From the NCBI GenBank assembly GCA_943737045.1, contig CALSFV010000153.1, positions 27,262 to 91,261 on the forward strand: 64,000 nucleotides of DNA, read 5' to 3'. Below the pieces are notes generated by a model. It was not told the origin of the DNA. It saw only the letters and a program-made list of their open reading frames with translations, and ran no database searches. The position numbers were made by a program, and so were the translations under genes. Below, piece by piece: positions 20,032 through 30,862 of the stretch. Source of the DNA: Parapristionchus giblindavisi (lineage: Eukaryota; Nematoda; Chromadorea; Rhabditida; Diplogasteridae). The stretch's first letter is position 1, and each line of letters begins with the position of its first letter.

Positions 20032-20700
20032 GGAGTGAATGATTAATTGGAAAAGACTGAATGAAGAGGTTGTGAATCAATGTGAATGTTGAAGTTTGAT
20101 CATTTGATAGAGCGCATAGCCGTTTTTGGTTAGATGATGAAACATGAATCGTGTGGGTGGTCATGCGCGGGTTGGGTTCCGAGTTGGGTTTTCGAGTTGG
20201 GTTTGAGCGAGTTGACTGAGTGGATGAGAGAGCATAAGAAGGTTGGACGGATGGGTTACTTGTGTTTCGTTTGTCTCTTGTCAATGATTTTTTTAAATAA
20301 CTACAATTCGTGATAAAGCTCACCATAGGCAAGAAGACTGGTCCAATTTTTGATAAACGAGTGGTTAAGGAGGTTGGCTTACTGCAACGGTGTTGATTGA
20401 TACTGACTATTGGTTGAGCGAATACGAAATCTTTTTTGTCTTGATGATGGAACATGAAACGTGCAGTGTACCCATAGGTCGAATAGCTAGGTTATCGGTT
20501 TTCAAAATCCGGTCAGGTTTTTTTTTTCTCATTAATAAAATTTTTGGCACATTTGGCTCAAATCTGGCCAGGTTTTTCGATTTTTGTGAAATTTTGGCTC
20601 AAAATCCGGTCATTTTTTCGATTTTTGGATATTTTGGCTCAAAATCCGGTCAGGCTTGGTACTTTCTAACATACTTTTCGACCTATGAGTGTACCACTTG
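20032..20700. other. tspo 3' flank with a small repeat insertion
   Basis: 20,032-20,465 is the tspo downstream region, found inverted at 36,430-36,830. Between about 20,467 and 20,695 an insertion contains three or four copies of TTTTGGCTCAAAATCCGGTC separated by T-rich spacers. It has short inverted ends CATAGGTCGAA / TTCGACCTATG, flanked on both sides by GTGTAC. No convincing gene. Confidence 0.5.
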
Positions 20701-21331
20701 ATTTGCATACATTTTTCAGTTTCACTCTCATCTCGCCCCCCTCCTCTGCTTCCGATTCAACAACCACCATTGCCATCATCCCTCGATTCCGCCCCCTTTT
20801 TGTACTAATTAAGATTTGCATTTTCTAATATTGATTTTTAACAACCAACCAAAAGTTATCCATCTTCTTACCTCAGTATCTTTTTTTCCTCTTATATTAG
20901 AATGCCACTCCTTCGTACCTCGTTTTGTAACTCTATTGAGTATCGATTGATTTGTATAGTTCCTAGGTTACGATACCGTAACCCTTCCTTTCCGCTTGAG
21001 ATGTGAATGGTGGAAGCTTTTGTACAATGAGTTATTATTATTATTTTTGCATTGAATAAAGCATCATTTATTGATTGTTCGTTGTACCAAGATGTCGTTA
21101 GCACACTGCGACTATCGTACTTTATATGGAACAAGGTTGAATGGAATACGGTACATCAGATGGGGTTATCGATTGATTCGATTTCAGTCGAAAGTGTTTA
21201 TTGCCACGCTAGTTGGTCTGCTCCAGAAAGGAAGTTCGCAGAACTCGGATACTGTAGGAGCCGAAGGGGATACTGTAGTAGAAGTTGAGGATACTGTAGT
21301 TGAGCTGAAGAGTACTGTAGAAAGAGCGGAG
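20701..21331 (+). promoter_or_regulatory. Upstream region of smn copy 6
   Basis: Homologous to the smn side of the divergent promoter, with a possible SL acceptor GATTTCAG ending near 21,187 and TACTGTA heptamers before the ATG. It begins after the tspo 3' flank insertion, so here smn is downstream of a tspo 3' end instead of head to head. Confidence 0.5.
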
Positions 21332-22251
21332 ATGTCGAACGTCTTCACAAGGGTGGGTGCATTTTGTTTGTGGTATCTTATTGTTATCTGAAAGTCGCTG
21401 ATTTGCTGTTTCATCTTGTTCATAACTGACATTGTCTCATCTTTATTTGATTGTTCTCTTTTGCCCATTGCAATCATAAGATATGAGACACCAAACACGG
21501 CTACATGTGTAGAGTCTACTGATATCTTTACGACTGGACCACACGACTATTGATTGATTGATCTACCGTATGATCAATAGAATTCGTTGCAGGATTCCGC
21601 GAACGCGTCGGATATGGCTGAGATCTGGGACGACACAACGCTCATTCGAATGTACGAACAGAGCATCTCGAGTGCCTATGTTAGTTATTGATTTATTGAT
21701 TGATTTGATTGATTAAGATGAATTATTGATTGATTGTATCGAATTATTGATTCAGGATTCGATCGGTGCACGGTCTGGAAGAGGCGCTGCTTCGGTCAAA
21801 AATGCTAACGAAACGAAAGGCGTTCAAGTTAGCGAAATTGATTGTTTATTCTTTTTTATTGAAAACAATCATCACTAAAATATTTGTTTTTATTAAAATT
21901 TATTATCTCTAAATTTATTCTGTTTTTTTAAAAAATTAAAGTCTATTATAAAATTTTAAAAAAGACGAAAATCAACACTTTGCTTCGTCGATTTTTTTCA
22001 CAAAATTTGGCACGTCTGTTCGTTTTCTCTCCCGATGAAAGTTTGTTGCTTTTTCAGTGGTCGATTGGTGATCGTTGCACCGCTCCCTACGAGGATCTGC
22101 TGTACCCTGCGGTCATCCGAGTGAGTCATTGCCCATTTATACCGTAATATATTCGTTATCTTTAGATTTTAAAACAGCTAGTTCGTTATCGATAGTCATA
22201 AACGTATGCTTGGTTGGTATCTGTATATTTATGACGATTCCAATTGTGTGA

Positions 22252-22392
22252 TATTATAGTATGTAGCGCGCAAAAGTAACTTACTTTATACTTACTTGTT
22301 ACTTACTTTTTCATTACATTCTCATGAAATAGCAAAACAGTAACAAAGATGCATAAAGTTACTTTTTCGCGCTACTTACTATAATATAATAT
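22252..22392. mobile_element. Small inverted-repeat MITE in smn intron 4
   Basis: About 140 bp with inverted ends, TAGTATGTAGCGCGCAAAAG at the left and CTTTTTCGCGCTACTTACTA at the right, inside intron 4 of this smn copy only. TA flanks both ends in a TA-rich context, so the target duplication is uncertain. Confidence 0.55.
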
Positions 22393-22634
22393 TACCCTGC
22401 AAAACTGCTGAATACATACATCAATTAAATGAGAGAGAAAAATAAAATCAATAAGATCAATATCAATCGATTTCAGCGAGTAGACACTGCAGCAGGAACG
22501 GCCGAAGTGTGCTTTGACTTCTACGAGAATGTCGAGACCGTTGCCCTCGCTGACTTGTACCCGTTAATGTATTGATTATATTTAGGGACATTTTATTGAT
22601 TGATTAACATCAGAAAAACAATCAGTATTGACCA

Positions 22635-22905
22635 TATAAAATACACTTGTTTATTTGGTACGAGAGTAGCCAATCACTCCCACAAGAGAATTTCTTGTTT
22701 TGCATGGTTCAGAAACTATGCCGATCTCGTTTATATATAATATAGAGCGCGGCGATCTCAGCCGGGTTAGAGAGAGGCAGCGGAGAGACAATCGAGAGGC
22801 GGGGCGAGATGTAGAAGCTACATCTCGCCCGCCGCTCGATTGTGACTTCCGTTCGTTAGCACCATTTGTCATTTTCTTATGCAAGTACATTTTATACGCA
22901 CAATA
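22635..22905. repeat. Intron 5 insertion with a strong 26-bp hairpin
   Basis: Private insertion in intron 5. At 22,788-22,844 two arms starting ACAATCGAG and ending CTCGATTGT pair over about 25 bp with one mismatch and one bulge, closing on a 3-nt loop. The outer ends (TATAAAATACACTTG and CAAGTACATTTTATA) are weakly inverted, so a small MITE is the simplest explanation. The tiny loop argues against a microRNA precursor. Confidence 0.5.
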
Positions 22906-23152
22906 TATATTTTTCGATTTCAGAGAGGAAGATTACGTCGAAGATGGGGAATCTGATAATACGATTGTCGCACCGCAGGTATTGATTGATTGGTTGATTA
23001 TCGATTGATACCGTAATCCAATTGATCATATGTCGTGCTAGGAGCCGATCGTTGCGTCGACGTCGCGGAAACGCGGCAATGGACGCGCGTAGGGGCGGAG
23101 TATGGGCGAAAGCGGAGACGCGCCTTCTGATCACGGATCATTCCGGACTCCT

Positions 23153-23935
23153 GTAGGGAATCTGAGATATTGATTATTTCTTAGTTTGTTTCTGGTCTTA
23201 TTGCCGGAAATGTGTTGTGATATGATCACGCCTATGCAACGTTAGACTCGATCATATTCGACCACCCCCGGACACGTTGCTCTAGCAATGAGAACTGGGG
23301 GTCCATACTTGGGTATTAGGAGTGTCACCGGCCCTTATTACACAAAACAGTAGAAATTTCCTGTTTGTGCCCTCAGGCTATAAGAAAAATTAATTTAAGT
23401 GCGAAAACGTTTAAAAATCATAATTTCTCAAATTGTTGAGATGATGTCTAAATATCATTTGCGATGCGTCTAGGGTGCACAGACCTTGCTAATTCACTAT
23501 TAGCATCGAATGCGCGTTGATTCCTAAACCACTTTTTTGCCTCAAAATTTTGGTTTTTTTTCTAATCATCGCTTGTTGTAGATTGCTGCAGAGTTTTCCG
23601 ACCAGGTATTGTAGCCTAAGCAATTCTGCATCGATTTCACTTAAAACTAACTAGGTTCTCCACGTTAGACCCAGTTGTCGAATTTTTCGCTCGAAGTTCC
23701 GTTATCGATGGTTTTCCCGAACAAATGTATTTTCCAAACGATGGATGCGGAATTGTGCTCTACTCAAAGTTTCGAGGTTAGGCGAGTAAATTGACACAAG
23801 AAGCCCATCGCTTGGATCAATTTGAAAATTTCGATTTTCACGACCCGGGGGTCATGGTACGAAAATTTCAAAATTTCTCAAGTTTGAAATGTTTTCATTT
23901 ATGTGGCTTATTGTGAAGCACTAATGATGTGAATA
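23153..23935. other. Cluster-specific 3' repeat, no gene
   Basis: Same family as 2,947-3,268 followed by the AT-rich repeat, more diverged than the palindrome copies (for example AACTAGGTTCTCCACG replacing AATTGGGTTTTTCACG). No coding potential is seen. Confidence 0.55.
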
Positions 23936-24463
23936 CAGTACAGCCCGGTCGTGTTTTGTACACATTCTTCTTCGCATTTGGACGCATCATTTATTTTCTT
24001 TGTGCATGATTATTTTTGAATTCTCAAAGTCTTAATCATGAGTTTCCGTGATAAAAAGTTCTTTTAATGACTAAAGAAACCGAAACAAAATTTTTATTAA
24101 TGAGAAAAAAACAATTAAAAGACAAATCACACAGGTCCGAAAATGATGGGTACTCTAAATTTTAAATTAGGTCTTACGGTGATCGTGCGATCGATAAGCA
24201 AATATACAGTATACTTTTCCAATAAATTAATAGTCACCATTTTCGGACCAGTGTGATTTGCCTTTTAATTGTTTTTTCTCATTAATAAAATTTTTGTTTC
24301 GGTTTCTTTGGTCATTAAAAGAACTTTTTATCACGGAAACTCATGATTAAGACTTTGAGAATTCAAAAATATTCATACACAAAGAAAATAAATGATGCGT
24401 CCAAATGCGCCCCGCAGCGGAGCGCAGCAAAGAATGTGTACAAAACACGACCGGGCTGTACTG
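23936..24463. mobile_element. 528-bp foldback MITE with TA target duplication
   Basis: Terminal inverted repeats begin CAGTACAGCCCGGTCGTGTT and extend about 200 bp, with a 15-bp insertion in the right arm. TA duplications at 23,934-23,935 and 24,464-24,465 restore GTGAATAATATTCAG, the uninterrupted sequence of the host repeat. This is a clean Tc1/mariner-type insertion without a transposase. Confidence 0.85.
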
Positions 24464-24605
24464 TAATATTCAGCCAATGCTCAATGGCTAATCTATCTTT
24501 TTTTCGAACATTTCCGTTCTGAATGCGTGCGAAAAATCAGAATTGTGATTGAATCGGTTTCCAACTTGCTTTCTGTAACATTCCGTCATAGTATTTTACA
24601 ATTGC

Positions 24606-27107
24606 CAAGCCATTGCCTGTAAGATATCTCGTACAGCATCTTCTACAGTAATCCTCTGCGCTGTCTACCGTAGTCCCACTTGTATTATCGATTCTTTTCT
24701 TGAGTGCCTAGAATGGCTAAATCAATTGTACCTTAGTAATATTTGTCCAATCATTATAACTGGGGATTTCAACTGTAAGGAAGTAGATTGGCCATCTTTA
24801 TCCGTTCCTTCTCTTTCTATATCACATCCATCATCAGCCCTCCTTCACTTCTCTATCTCTTCATCTCTTACACAATTGATTATCGATCCAACTAGAGGCA
24901 ACCATATCCTTGATCTACTCTTAACTTCTCATCCTTCCATAATATCATCCTCATTTGTAGAAGCTCCTCTCCCATCTTTAGATCATTCTATTGTACGCTT
25001 TAGTATAGCCACCTCTCTCACGAAACCTAAACCATGTAAGCGCCGCAACTATGCAAATGTAGACTGGAACCTTGTAAATTTCGAAATAGACTCGATTGAT
25101 TGGAATTCTCTGTTCTCAAATCACACTGATGCCACCTTAATCTATACTATTTTTGTGGACACAATATCATCTATTATTGATCGCAACGTACCCTATAGAT
25201 CGGTATCCAACAAACTCCTTAAATTTTCGCCCAAAGCTCGTAGACTTCTGTCAAAATGTAGGTCTCTTTACAGAATGCGCACATCTATAGGTTTATCACC
25301 TTATCTCCACGCTAGCTCTGCTCTTAGAAAGTGCATTAAACAAACTCGTAAGAATAAAGAAAAATCTTTATTACGATCTCGTAATCTTCGCTCATTCTAT
25401 GCATATTCTAGTTCAAAGATCAAAGATCAATCTCTTTCGCTTCCTACTCTTGTATCTCCTGATGGTTCGCATTGCACCACAGACCATTTAAAGGCTAATG
25501 AATTGGCTCGTCATTTCTTGCAATCATTTAATAGCAATTCTTATCGTACTCCTGATACTTTCTCGCTCTCTTCCAATAGAACCATTGACTATATAGACAT
25601 CCACCCCATTACGGTATCTAAACTTTTGCGCTCTTTGCCTACTCGTAACTCCTCCTCTCCCGATAACATACCATATGTATTTCTTAAGCGCACCTCAGAC
25701 CATATATGTGTCCCTCTTACCATTATTTACAATCGGTTTCTTTTGCACGGATCTTCACCTTCATCTTGGCAAACTGCCAATGTCAAAGGCATATACAAGC
25801 GAAAGGGGCCTAAAAACAATGCCTCGTCCTATCGACCAATCTCACTTACGTGTTCTACATCAAAAGTATTTGAAAGGATAGTTGTCGCTGCACTTTGGCA
25901 GCATCTAATCGATAACAAACTAGTCTCCCCTTGTCAACATGGTTTTACGCCAAATCGATCTTGTGTTTCTGCCATACTCTCCTCTTTCTCCCATTGGTAC
26001 CCTGCTTTAGACAAAAACAAGTTCATATCAGTAGCATTCATTGATTTCTCGAAAGCTTTTGATTCAATTCCTATTGATCTACTTCTACATAAATGTTCGC
26101 TTTTGGGTGTTAAAGGGTCTCTCCTTAATTGGATTCGTTCATTTCTTACCAATCGATCTCAATCTGTTATTGTAGGGGATACCGTATCCCAGCCTTTCAA
26201 TGTACTATCAGGAGTTCCACAGGGTAGTTGTCTCGGTCCACTGCTTTTCTGCATGTACATTAGTGATCTACCACATGTACTCCCATCTACAGTACACTGT
26301 GTTATCTATGCAGATGACGTCAAACTTTACTCTATATCTGATACATCCGCCCTCCAAACAGCTCTTTCCGCATTGCAAATATGGTCATCTCAATGGGGTT
26401 TATCTATCTCACTTTCCAAAACAGTCATTATGCGCATTGGAAATAGTCATCCAGATATCGATTTCTTGATCAATAACACTCCCCTTCCTGTAGTGAAGCA
26501 ATTCACTGATCTTGGCGTCACCTACAGTAATACTCTTTGCTTTTCATCTCACATTCAATCCATAGTCGCTAGAGCCAAAGCTAGATGTTCATACATCTAC
26601 CGTATTTTCTCCTCGAAAAATCCTATCTTGTACGCTCGCATGTTCTCCTTATATGTTAGGCCTATACTAGAGTATACTTGCGAAATATGGTCTCCTCGCG
26701 AACAATATCTTATCGACCTCATAGAGAAAGTTCAAAGATCATTTACTCGTAGTATATATGCTAAATGTGGTCTCACTCCTACCTCTTATTCCAATCGATT
26801 ATCACACCTGAACCTTGATCTCCTTGAGCAAAGACGCACCCTTATAGACTTGAGTTTCACTTATAAAGTAGTGCATGGACTAGTTAGTATAGACAATCCC
26901 TCCTTTCTTTTATCATCACCCTCTAGAATTTCGCGTAGACATAATTATATTCTTCGTAAGCACCCCTGTAGATCCACTCGTTTCTCTCATTTCTTGTCAA
27001 ACCGCATTGTTAACGTTTGGAACTCTCTTCCCAATAGCTCGATTATATGTCCTAATCCAAAATCGTTTAGTAATTCTATCAAATCAATTATATGTAGCTC
27101 TTCTTAA
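24606..27107 (+). CDS. 5'-truncated non-LTR retrotransposon (LINE) polyprotein
   Basis: Target-primed retrotransposon ORF, about 834 codons, open from the 5' truncation point near 24,606 with no start of its own. The first ~120 residues are the C-terminal part of an EEP endonuclease (AVYRSPT, IIITGDFNCKEVDW, NHILDLLLTSHP, LPSLDHSIVRF). The reverse transcriptase follows, with FIDFSKAFDSIPIDLL, LSGVPQGSCLGPLLF and the catalytic YADDVKLYS. The C-terminus has the thumb-like RRTLIDLSFTYKVVHGLVS region and no RNase H. It resembles the Jockey/CR1 group. The 3' end is AATAAAG plus a TTA microsatellite (27,222-27,246). The frame has no stop, so insertion is recent. No target duplication is evident; the flanks belong to opposite arms of an inverted repeat. 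Confidence 0.9.
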   Translation, partial: QAIACKISRTASSTVILCAVYRSPTCIIDSFLECLEWLNQLYLSNICPIIITGDFNCKEVDWPSLSVPSLSISHPSSALLHFSISSSLTQLIIDPTRGNHILDLLLTSHPSIISSSFVEAPLPSLDHSIVRFSIATSLTKPKPCKRRNYANVDWNLVNFEIDSIDWNSLFSNHTDATLIYTIFVDTISSIIDRNVPYRSVSNKLLKFSPKARRLLSKCRSLYRMRTSIGLSPYLHASSALRKCIKQTRKNKEKSLLRSRNLRSFYAYSSSKIKDQSLSLPTLVSPDGSHCTTDHLKANELARHFLQSFNSNSYRTPDTFSLSSNRTIDYIDIHPITVSKLLRSLPTRNSSSPDNIPYVFLKRTSDHICVPLTIIYNRFLLHGSSPSSWQTANVKGIYKRKGPKNNASSYRPISLTCSTSKVFERIVVAALWQHLIDNKLVSPCQHGFTPNRSCVSAILSSFSHWYPALDKNKFISVAFIDFSKAFDSIPIDLLLHKCSLLGVKGSLLNWIRSFLTNRSQSVIVGDTVSQPFNVLSGVPQGSCLGPLLFCMYISDLPHVLPSTVHCVIYADDVKLYSISDTSALQTALSALQIWSSQWGLSISLSKTVIMRIGNSHPDIDFLINNTPLPVVKQFTDLGVTYSNTLCFSSHIQSIVARAKARCSYIYRIFSSKNPILYARMFSLYVRPILEYTCEIWSPREQYLIDLIEKVQRSFTRSIYAKCGLTPTSYSNRLSHLNLDLLEQRRTLIDLSFTYKVVHGLVSIDNPSFLLSSPSRISRRHNYILRKHPCRSTRFSHFLSNRIVNVWNSLPNSSIICPNPKSFSNSIKSIICSSS

Positions 27108-28059
27108 CTTTTTCGATGTCCACTACTATACTTATGCTACCCCGTTGTGGCATAGTAAATTATGTATCCAACCATTTTTCTTGTTTGTGTCCTATGTATT
27201 GTTAATTACGTACCAGCATAATAAAGTTATTATTATTATTATTATGACAGGTCATGAAAATCGAAATTTTCAAATTGATCCAAGTGATGGGCTTCTTGTG
27301 TCATTTTACTCGTCTCACCTCGAAACTTTGTGTAGACCACAATTCCGCACAAATCGTTTGGTAAATGCAGCATTTGTTCGGGAAAACCATCGATAACGGA
27401 AGTTCGAGCGAAAAATTCGACAAATGGGTCTAACGTGGAGAACCTAGTTAGTTTTAAGTGAAATCGATGCAGAATTGCTTATGCTACAATACCTGGTCGG
27501 AAAACTCTGCAGCAATCTACAACAAGCGATGATTAGAAAAAAAACCAAAATTTTGAGGCAAAAAAGTGGTTTAGGAATCAACGCGCATTCGATGCTAATA
27601 GTGAATTAGCAAGGTCTGTGCACCCTAGACGCATCGCAAATGATATTTAGACTTCATCTCAACAATTTGAGAAATTCTGATTACATACTTACTTACACAG
27701 ATAAGCATTTTACTTTACTGGGCACTTAGGATCCTCATTTTTTGATAACGACATGACATTAGCGATATAAGTCGATTACGCAACTAAAAAAAGGGGGTCA
27801 TTTATCAAAATTCCGAGAAAAAAGCACAAAACCAATTCGGAGGATTACCGTAATCCAAAATTTCTTTTTTTTCGATTTTCCAGCGGGGAGTTTACACCCT
27901 TTTCTCCAAACACTACATCCAGAACTTGCCGGAGACTTGTGCGGTCACTTTGAGCTCGAACATGACCCAATTGGTCGCTTCCTGGCGCCACCATAACAAT
28001 GGCGCCGTATATCACGGCACACCATAAATGCGGCAACGCTGTGCCTGTTCCAAATTTGC
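27108..28059. other. LINE 3' tail, right palindrome arm and an unidentified insert
   Basis: 27,108-27,246 is the LINE 3' UTR with its TTA repeat. 27,247-27,690 is the AT-rich and 3' repeat in inverted orientation. From about 27,690 a foreign insert begins. A minus-strand frame at 28,036-27,845 (LWCAVIYGAIVMVAPGSDQL) is open for 63 codons and not recognised. Confidence 0.45.
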
Positions 28060-28712
28060 CGTTAACGCAAACTGACTTTATTTTTCAAACTGTGGTGTTT
28101 GTTACTTGCTTTGATAACTTGACGCGATAAACAATTCTAGAATATTTTCAGCTACCCTAACCCATATACCGTACCACATTAACGCAAACTCACTTTATTT
28201 TTCAAACTTGCAATAAAAATTCCGTGCTTGGAACTTACCTGGGTACCTCAACGAGACAAATTTTTCTAGATCATTTTCAGCTACCTTAACCCATCTGCCG
28301 TAGTACTATGTTAACGCAAACTGACTTTATTTTTCAAACTTGCGTTATAAATTCCGTGATTGCTCCATTCTTGTGTAAAACGAAATGACAATTTTTTCTA
28401 GACCATTTTCAGCTACCGTAGCCTACATACAATACCACGTTAACGTGAACTGACTTTATTTTTCAAACTTGCAATGAAAATTCCGTGATTGGTCTCGGCT
28501 TAGGTAAATGGACAAGACAAACTTTTTTAGAATATTTTCAGCTACCGTAACCCACATACCGTAATCCTACCGTACCAAATTCGTACTTTCTTTCAAACTT
28601 ACGATTAAAATTCCGTGCTTGGTACTTCCTTGGGTTTGTCGACAAGACAAATTTTTCTAGACCATTTTCAGCTACCGTAAACCAAATACCGTACCCCTAC
28701 CGTACCAAATTC
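28060..28712 (+). repeat. About five tandem copies of a ~130-bp unit
   Basis: Each unit starts TTAACGCAAACTGACTTTAT, continues with TTTTCAAACTTGC and AAAATTCCGTG, has a variable middle, and ends CATTTTCAGCTACCGTAACC plus TACCGTA. Units begin near 28,062, 28,178, 28,310, 28,440 and 28,578. The middle 40 bp diverge while the flanks stay conserved, unlike a simple satellite. Confidence 0.8.
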
Positions 28713-28803
28713 AATTAAAATGGCCAAAAAGTATTGGGATAACGTAGCTGAGATGGAGTGGAGCTCCATCCCAACGATTATAATACAAATGCGCAAAACT
28801 CTC
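28713..28803 (+). mobile_element. Tc1-like transposase C-terminal remnant
   Basis: A short open stretch reading KYWDNVAEMEWSSIPTIII then QMRKTL and a stop. It resembles the end of Tc1/mariner-superfamily transposases (W-x-x-IP followed by the final basic helix). Nothing else of the element is seen next to it, apart from possible terminal sequence to about 28,830. Confidence 0.45.
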
Positions 28804-29094
28804 TGAGGCGCGAACGTAGTTCGCGCTAGTTTTTAATCGTTTTCGCACTTAAATCAATTTTTCTTATAGCCTGAGGGCACAAACAGGAAATTTCTACTGT
28901 TTTGTGTAATAAGGGCCGGTGACACTCCTAATACCCAAGTATGGACCCCCAGTTCTCATTGCTAGCGCAACGTGTCCGGAGGTGGTCGAATATGATCGAG
29001 TCTAACGTTGCATAGGCGTGATCATATCACAACACATTTCCGGCAATAAGACCAGAAACAAACTAAGAAATAATCAATATCTCAGATTCCCTAC

Positions 29095-29293
29095 AGGAGT
29101 CCGGAATGATCCGTGATCAGAAGGCGCGTCTCCGCTTTCGCCCATACTCCGCCTCGACGCGCGTCCATTGCCGCGTTTCCGCGACGTCGACGCAACGATC
29201 GGCTCCTAGCACGACATATGATCAATTGGATTACGGTATCAATCGATAATCAACCAATCAATCAATACCTGCGGTGCGGCAATCGTATTATCA
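29095..29293 (-). pseudogene. smn-1: smn-1 exon 7 and partial exon 6, inverted
   Basis: Exon 7 (29,205-29,095, 111 nt, full length, no nonsense codon) and the 3' part of exon 6 (29,293-29,269, ending VAAPQ). Exon 6 is cut at about 29,293 and joined to the YG-box exon of the opposite strand. This is the outer end of the second inverted duplication. Confidence 0.85.
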
Positions 29294-29743
29294 CATGCCC
29301 CCTCCTCCTTCATTCGCTGGTCTACCACGTCGGGGTGAGGATGATGCCTTGTCGAGCATGCTGATGAGCTGGTACATGAGCGGCTACCACACTGGATACT
29401 ATCAGGTAAAGCATACCAGTTGCTAGTCGCATACCAGTGCTAGTGAGATTATCAAACACCACTGATTTGTCGAGCAAGATGCTGTAATCAAGCTCAAGTT
29501 AAAAAGCTGGCAAGGACTTATTTTTTACGGAACCCCAGAGAGATTAATGAATAAAGGGCTAATTTAGAAATTACAAAAAAAACGAACATTGATTGACATA
29601 AAAATATAACACGTTAAAATATTGTTGAATTGGCGCATGTGTTGATTCAGTGCAGCAAGAAATCATCAGACTGAAATAGACCTTGGCCAAAATTCATTCG
29701 CAATGATTTTCAGGCGATGCAGGATCTCAGAGGCAACAAGTAG
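29294..29743 (+). pseudogene. smn-1: smn-1 YG-box exon (5'-truncated) and terminal exon
   Basis: 29,294-29,405 encodes [19 protein letters not shown] then [13 protein letters not shown], missing only the first few codons and its acceptor because of the inversion junction. The donor GTAAAG is kept. The terminal exon (29,714-29,743, AMQDLRGNK then TAG) has a TTTTCAG acceptor and is intact. Confidence 0.85.
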
Positions 29744-30862
29744 ACAGGAACAAAGATCAAAGATCAAAGATCTTCATCTTTCCCTTCATCAATCGTCTAA
29801 TCATTCCAGTTCTATTCGCGTATATCGCTAAATTATTATATTATCAAGCCCATATGTGGTTTCAAATTGACTAATTTTGGCAGTTTGTTCTACGTTTTTT
29901 TGATAAAAAGTTTTGAATCGATTAAAACCCTTCCTTCAGTAAATTAAAAAAATTAAATTAGTCTTGTTAGTCAAAAATTAGTCAAATTAAATTTTGTAAT
30001 CTCTTTGATTTCGGATGGTTCATTTTCTCAGTTGGATTTCTGTGGATAAACGTTTACTGTGATGTTCGTACATGAAAATTGATTAAATTTACTTTATCAT
30101 GATAACAACTGACAAGAAGAGAAACATAGGAAACAAACTTGTGATACCGGACTAGGAAATTTCGCTCTTTGCCTTTGGTCTCGCACATTCTTATACTGAT
30201 AAGGTTGATCTTTGATCTTTGGTCTTTGATCTATCTAACCTCTTGAACGAATGAATCGGTGTGACATCGAAACCGTTACGCATCATCATCATCACTTTCT
30301 CTTATTATTATTTGTTACGCTCTCTAAACAAAGGAAGTGAGAGAGCATTGCCAGAGCGGAGAGTTTCAAATTAGCTCGGGCTGTGCCTTTAATCCCCAAA
30401 ATATACTAACTTTTGCACAATCAGCTCTCGTGGGAAATGCGCTAGGTTTGGTTTAATTTTTTCAATGTGAATTTGATTGAGCAGCTATGGTCGTCATTAT
30501 CGTCTTTAGAATGCTTCAACGATCATTTGTGCTTGAGCTGTTACGCGAACATTGCGGGTTGTGCATATGGGAGTACTTTAAAAGAATTTAATTTTAATTT
30601 CTCTCTCTCTCTCTCTCTGACTTTCCCGCGACATTCGCGCAGCAGCCCACGCACAAATAAGCACAATAGATCAATCCAATTTGATGATTTTCAATTTGAT
30701 TGGTGCTAAACAAACAAAGAATTGTCCATATTGGTCCCGCAAACACAATTATTGTCACAAACAGACCTTATACCGTTTGGTATCACATTTGACGAGATCT
30801 CGATAATCAATCAATAATCTACTAATCAATCAATAATCTATTAATCATATTGTCTATTGCAG
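29744..30862. other. smn 3' flank, hairpin half and tspo intron 3
   Basis: 29,744-30,240 is the smn downstream region with GATCAAA and TTTGATC repeats. 30,340-30,400 is the right half of the palindromic hairpin repeat. 30,600-30,862 is tspo intron 3 with a (TC)n run at 30,600. Here smn runs tail-to-head into a tspo 3' fragment on the same strand. No gene is seen. Confidence 0.5.

Larger units (their letters stand above)
21332..23152 (+). pseudogene. smn-1: smn-1 exons 1-7 with a nonsense codon
   Basis: Exons: 21,332-21,352 (MSNVFTR), 21,593-21,679 (MAEIWDDTTLIRMYEQS), 21,756-21,827, 22,058-22,120 (WSIGDRCTAPYEDLLYPAVI), 22,477-22,562 (TAEVCFDFYENVETVALADL), 22,924-22,978, 23,042-23,152. All junction phases match. 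In exon 7 the TCG of the ASRR segment is TAG (23,090-23,092), which truncates the protein after the Tudor and acidic regions. The mirrored copy at 29,095-29,205 still has TCG. The proline/YG-box and terminal exons are absent; exon 7 is followed by repeat sequence. Introns 4 and 5 carry private MITE insertions. The Gemin2-binding and Tudor parts remain open. Confidence 0.87.
22953..29292. repeat. Second inverted duplication, arms flanking a LINE
   Basis: About 22,953-23,870 (smn exon 6/7 and 3' repeat) is inverted at 27,245-29,292. The right arm is longer because of an insertion at about 27,690-28,830. The arms differ at several sites, including the TAG/TCG codon in exon 7. The right arm ends in the middle of smn exon 6, joined to a YG-box exon in the opposite orientation. 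The loop holds a TA-flanked MITE and a LINE. Confidence 0.75.

Noticed and set aside
22788..22844. microRNA precursor in smn intron 5
   Set aside because: The 3-nt loop and near-perfect stem within a MITE-like insert do not fit a typical pre-miRNA. Left as a hairpin.
28060..28712. CRISPR array
   Set aside because: Eukaryotic context, ~130-bp period, long imperfect repeats and only five units. It is a minisatellite-type array.
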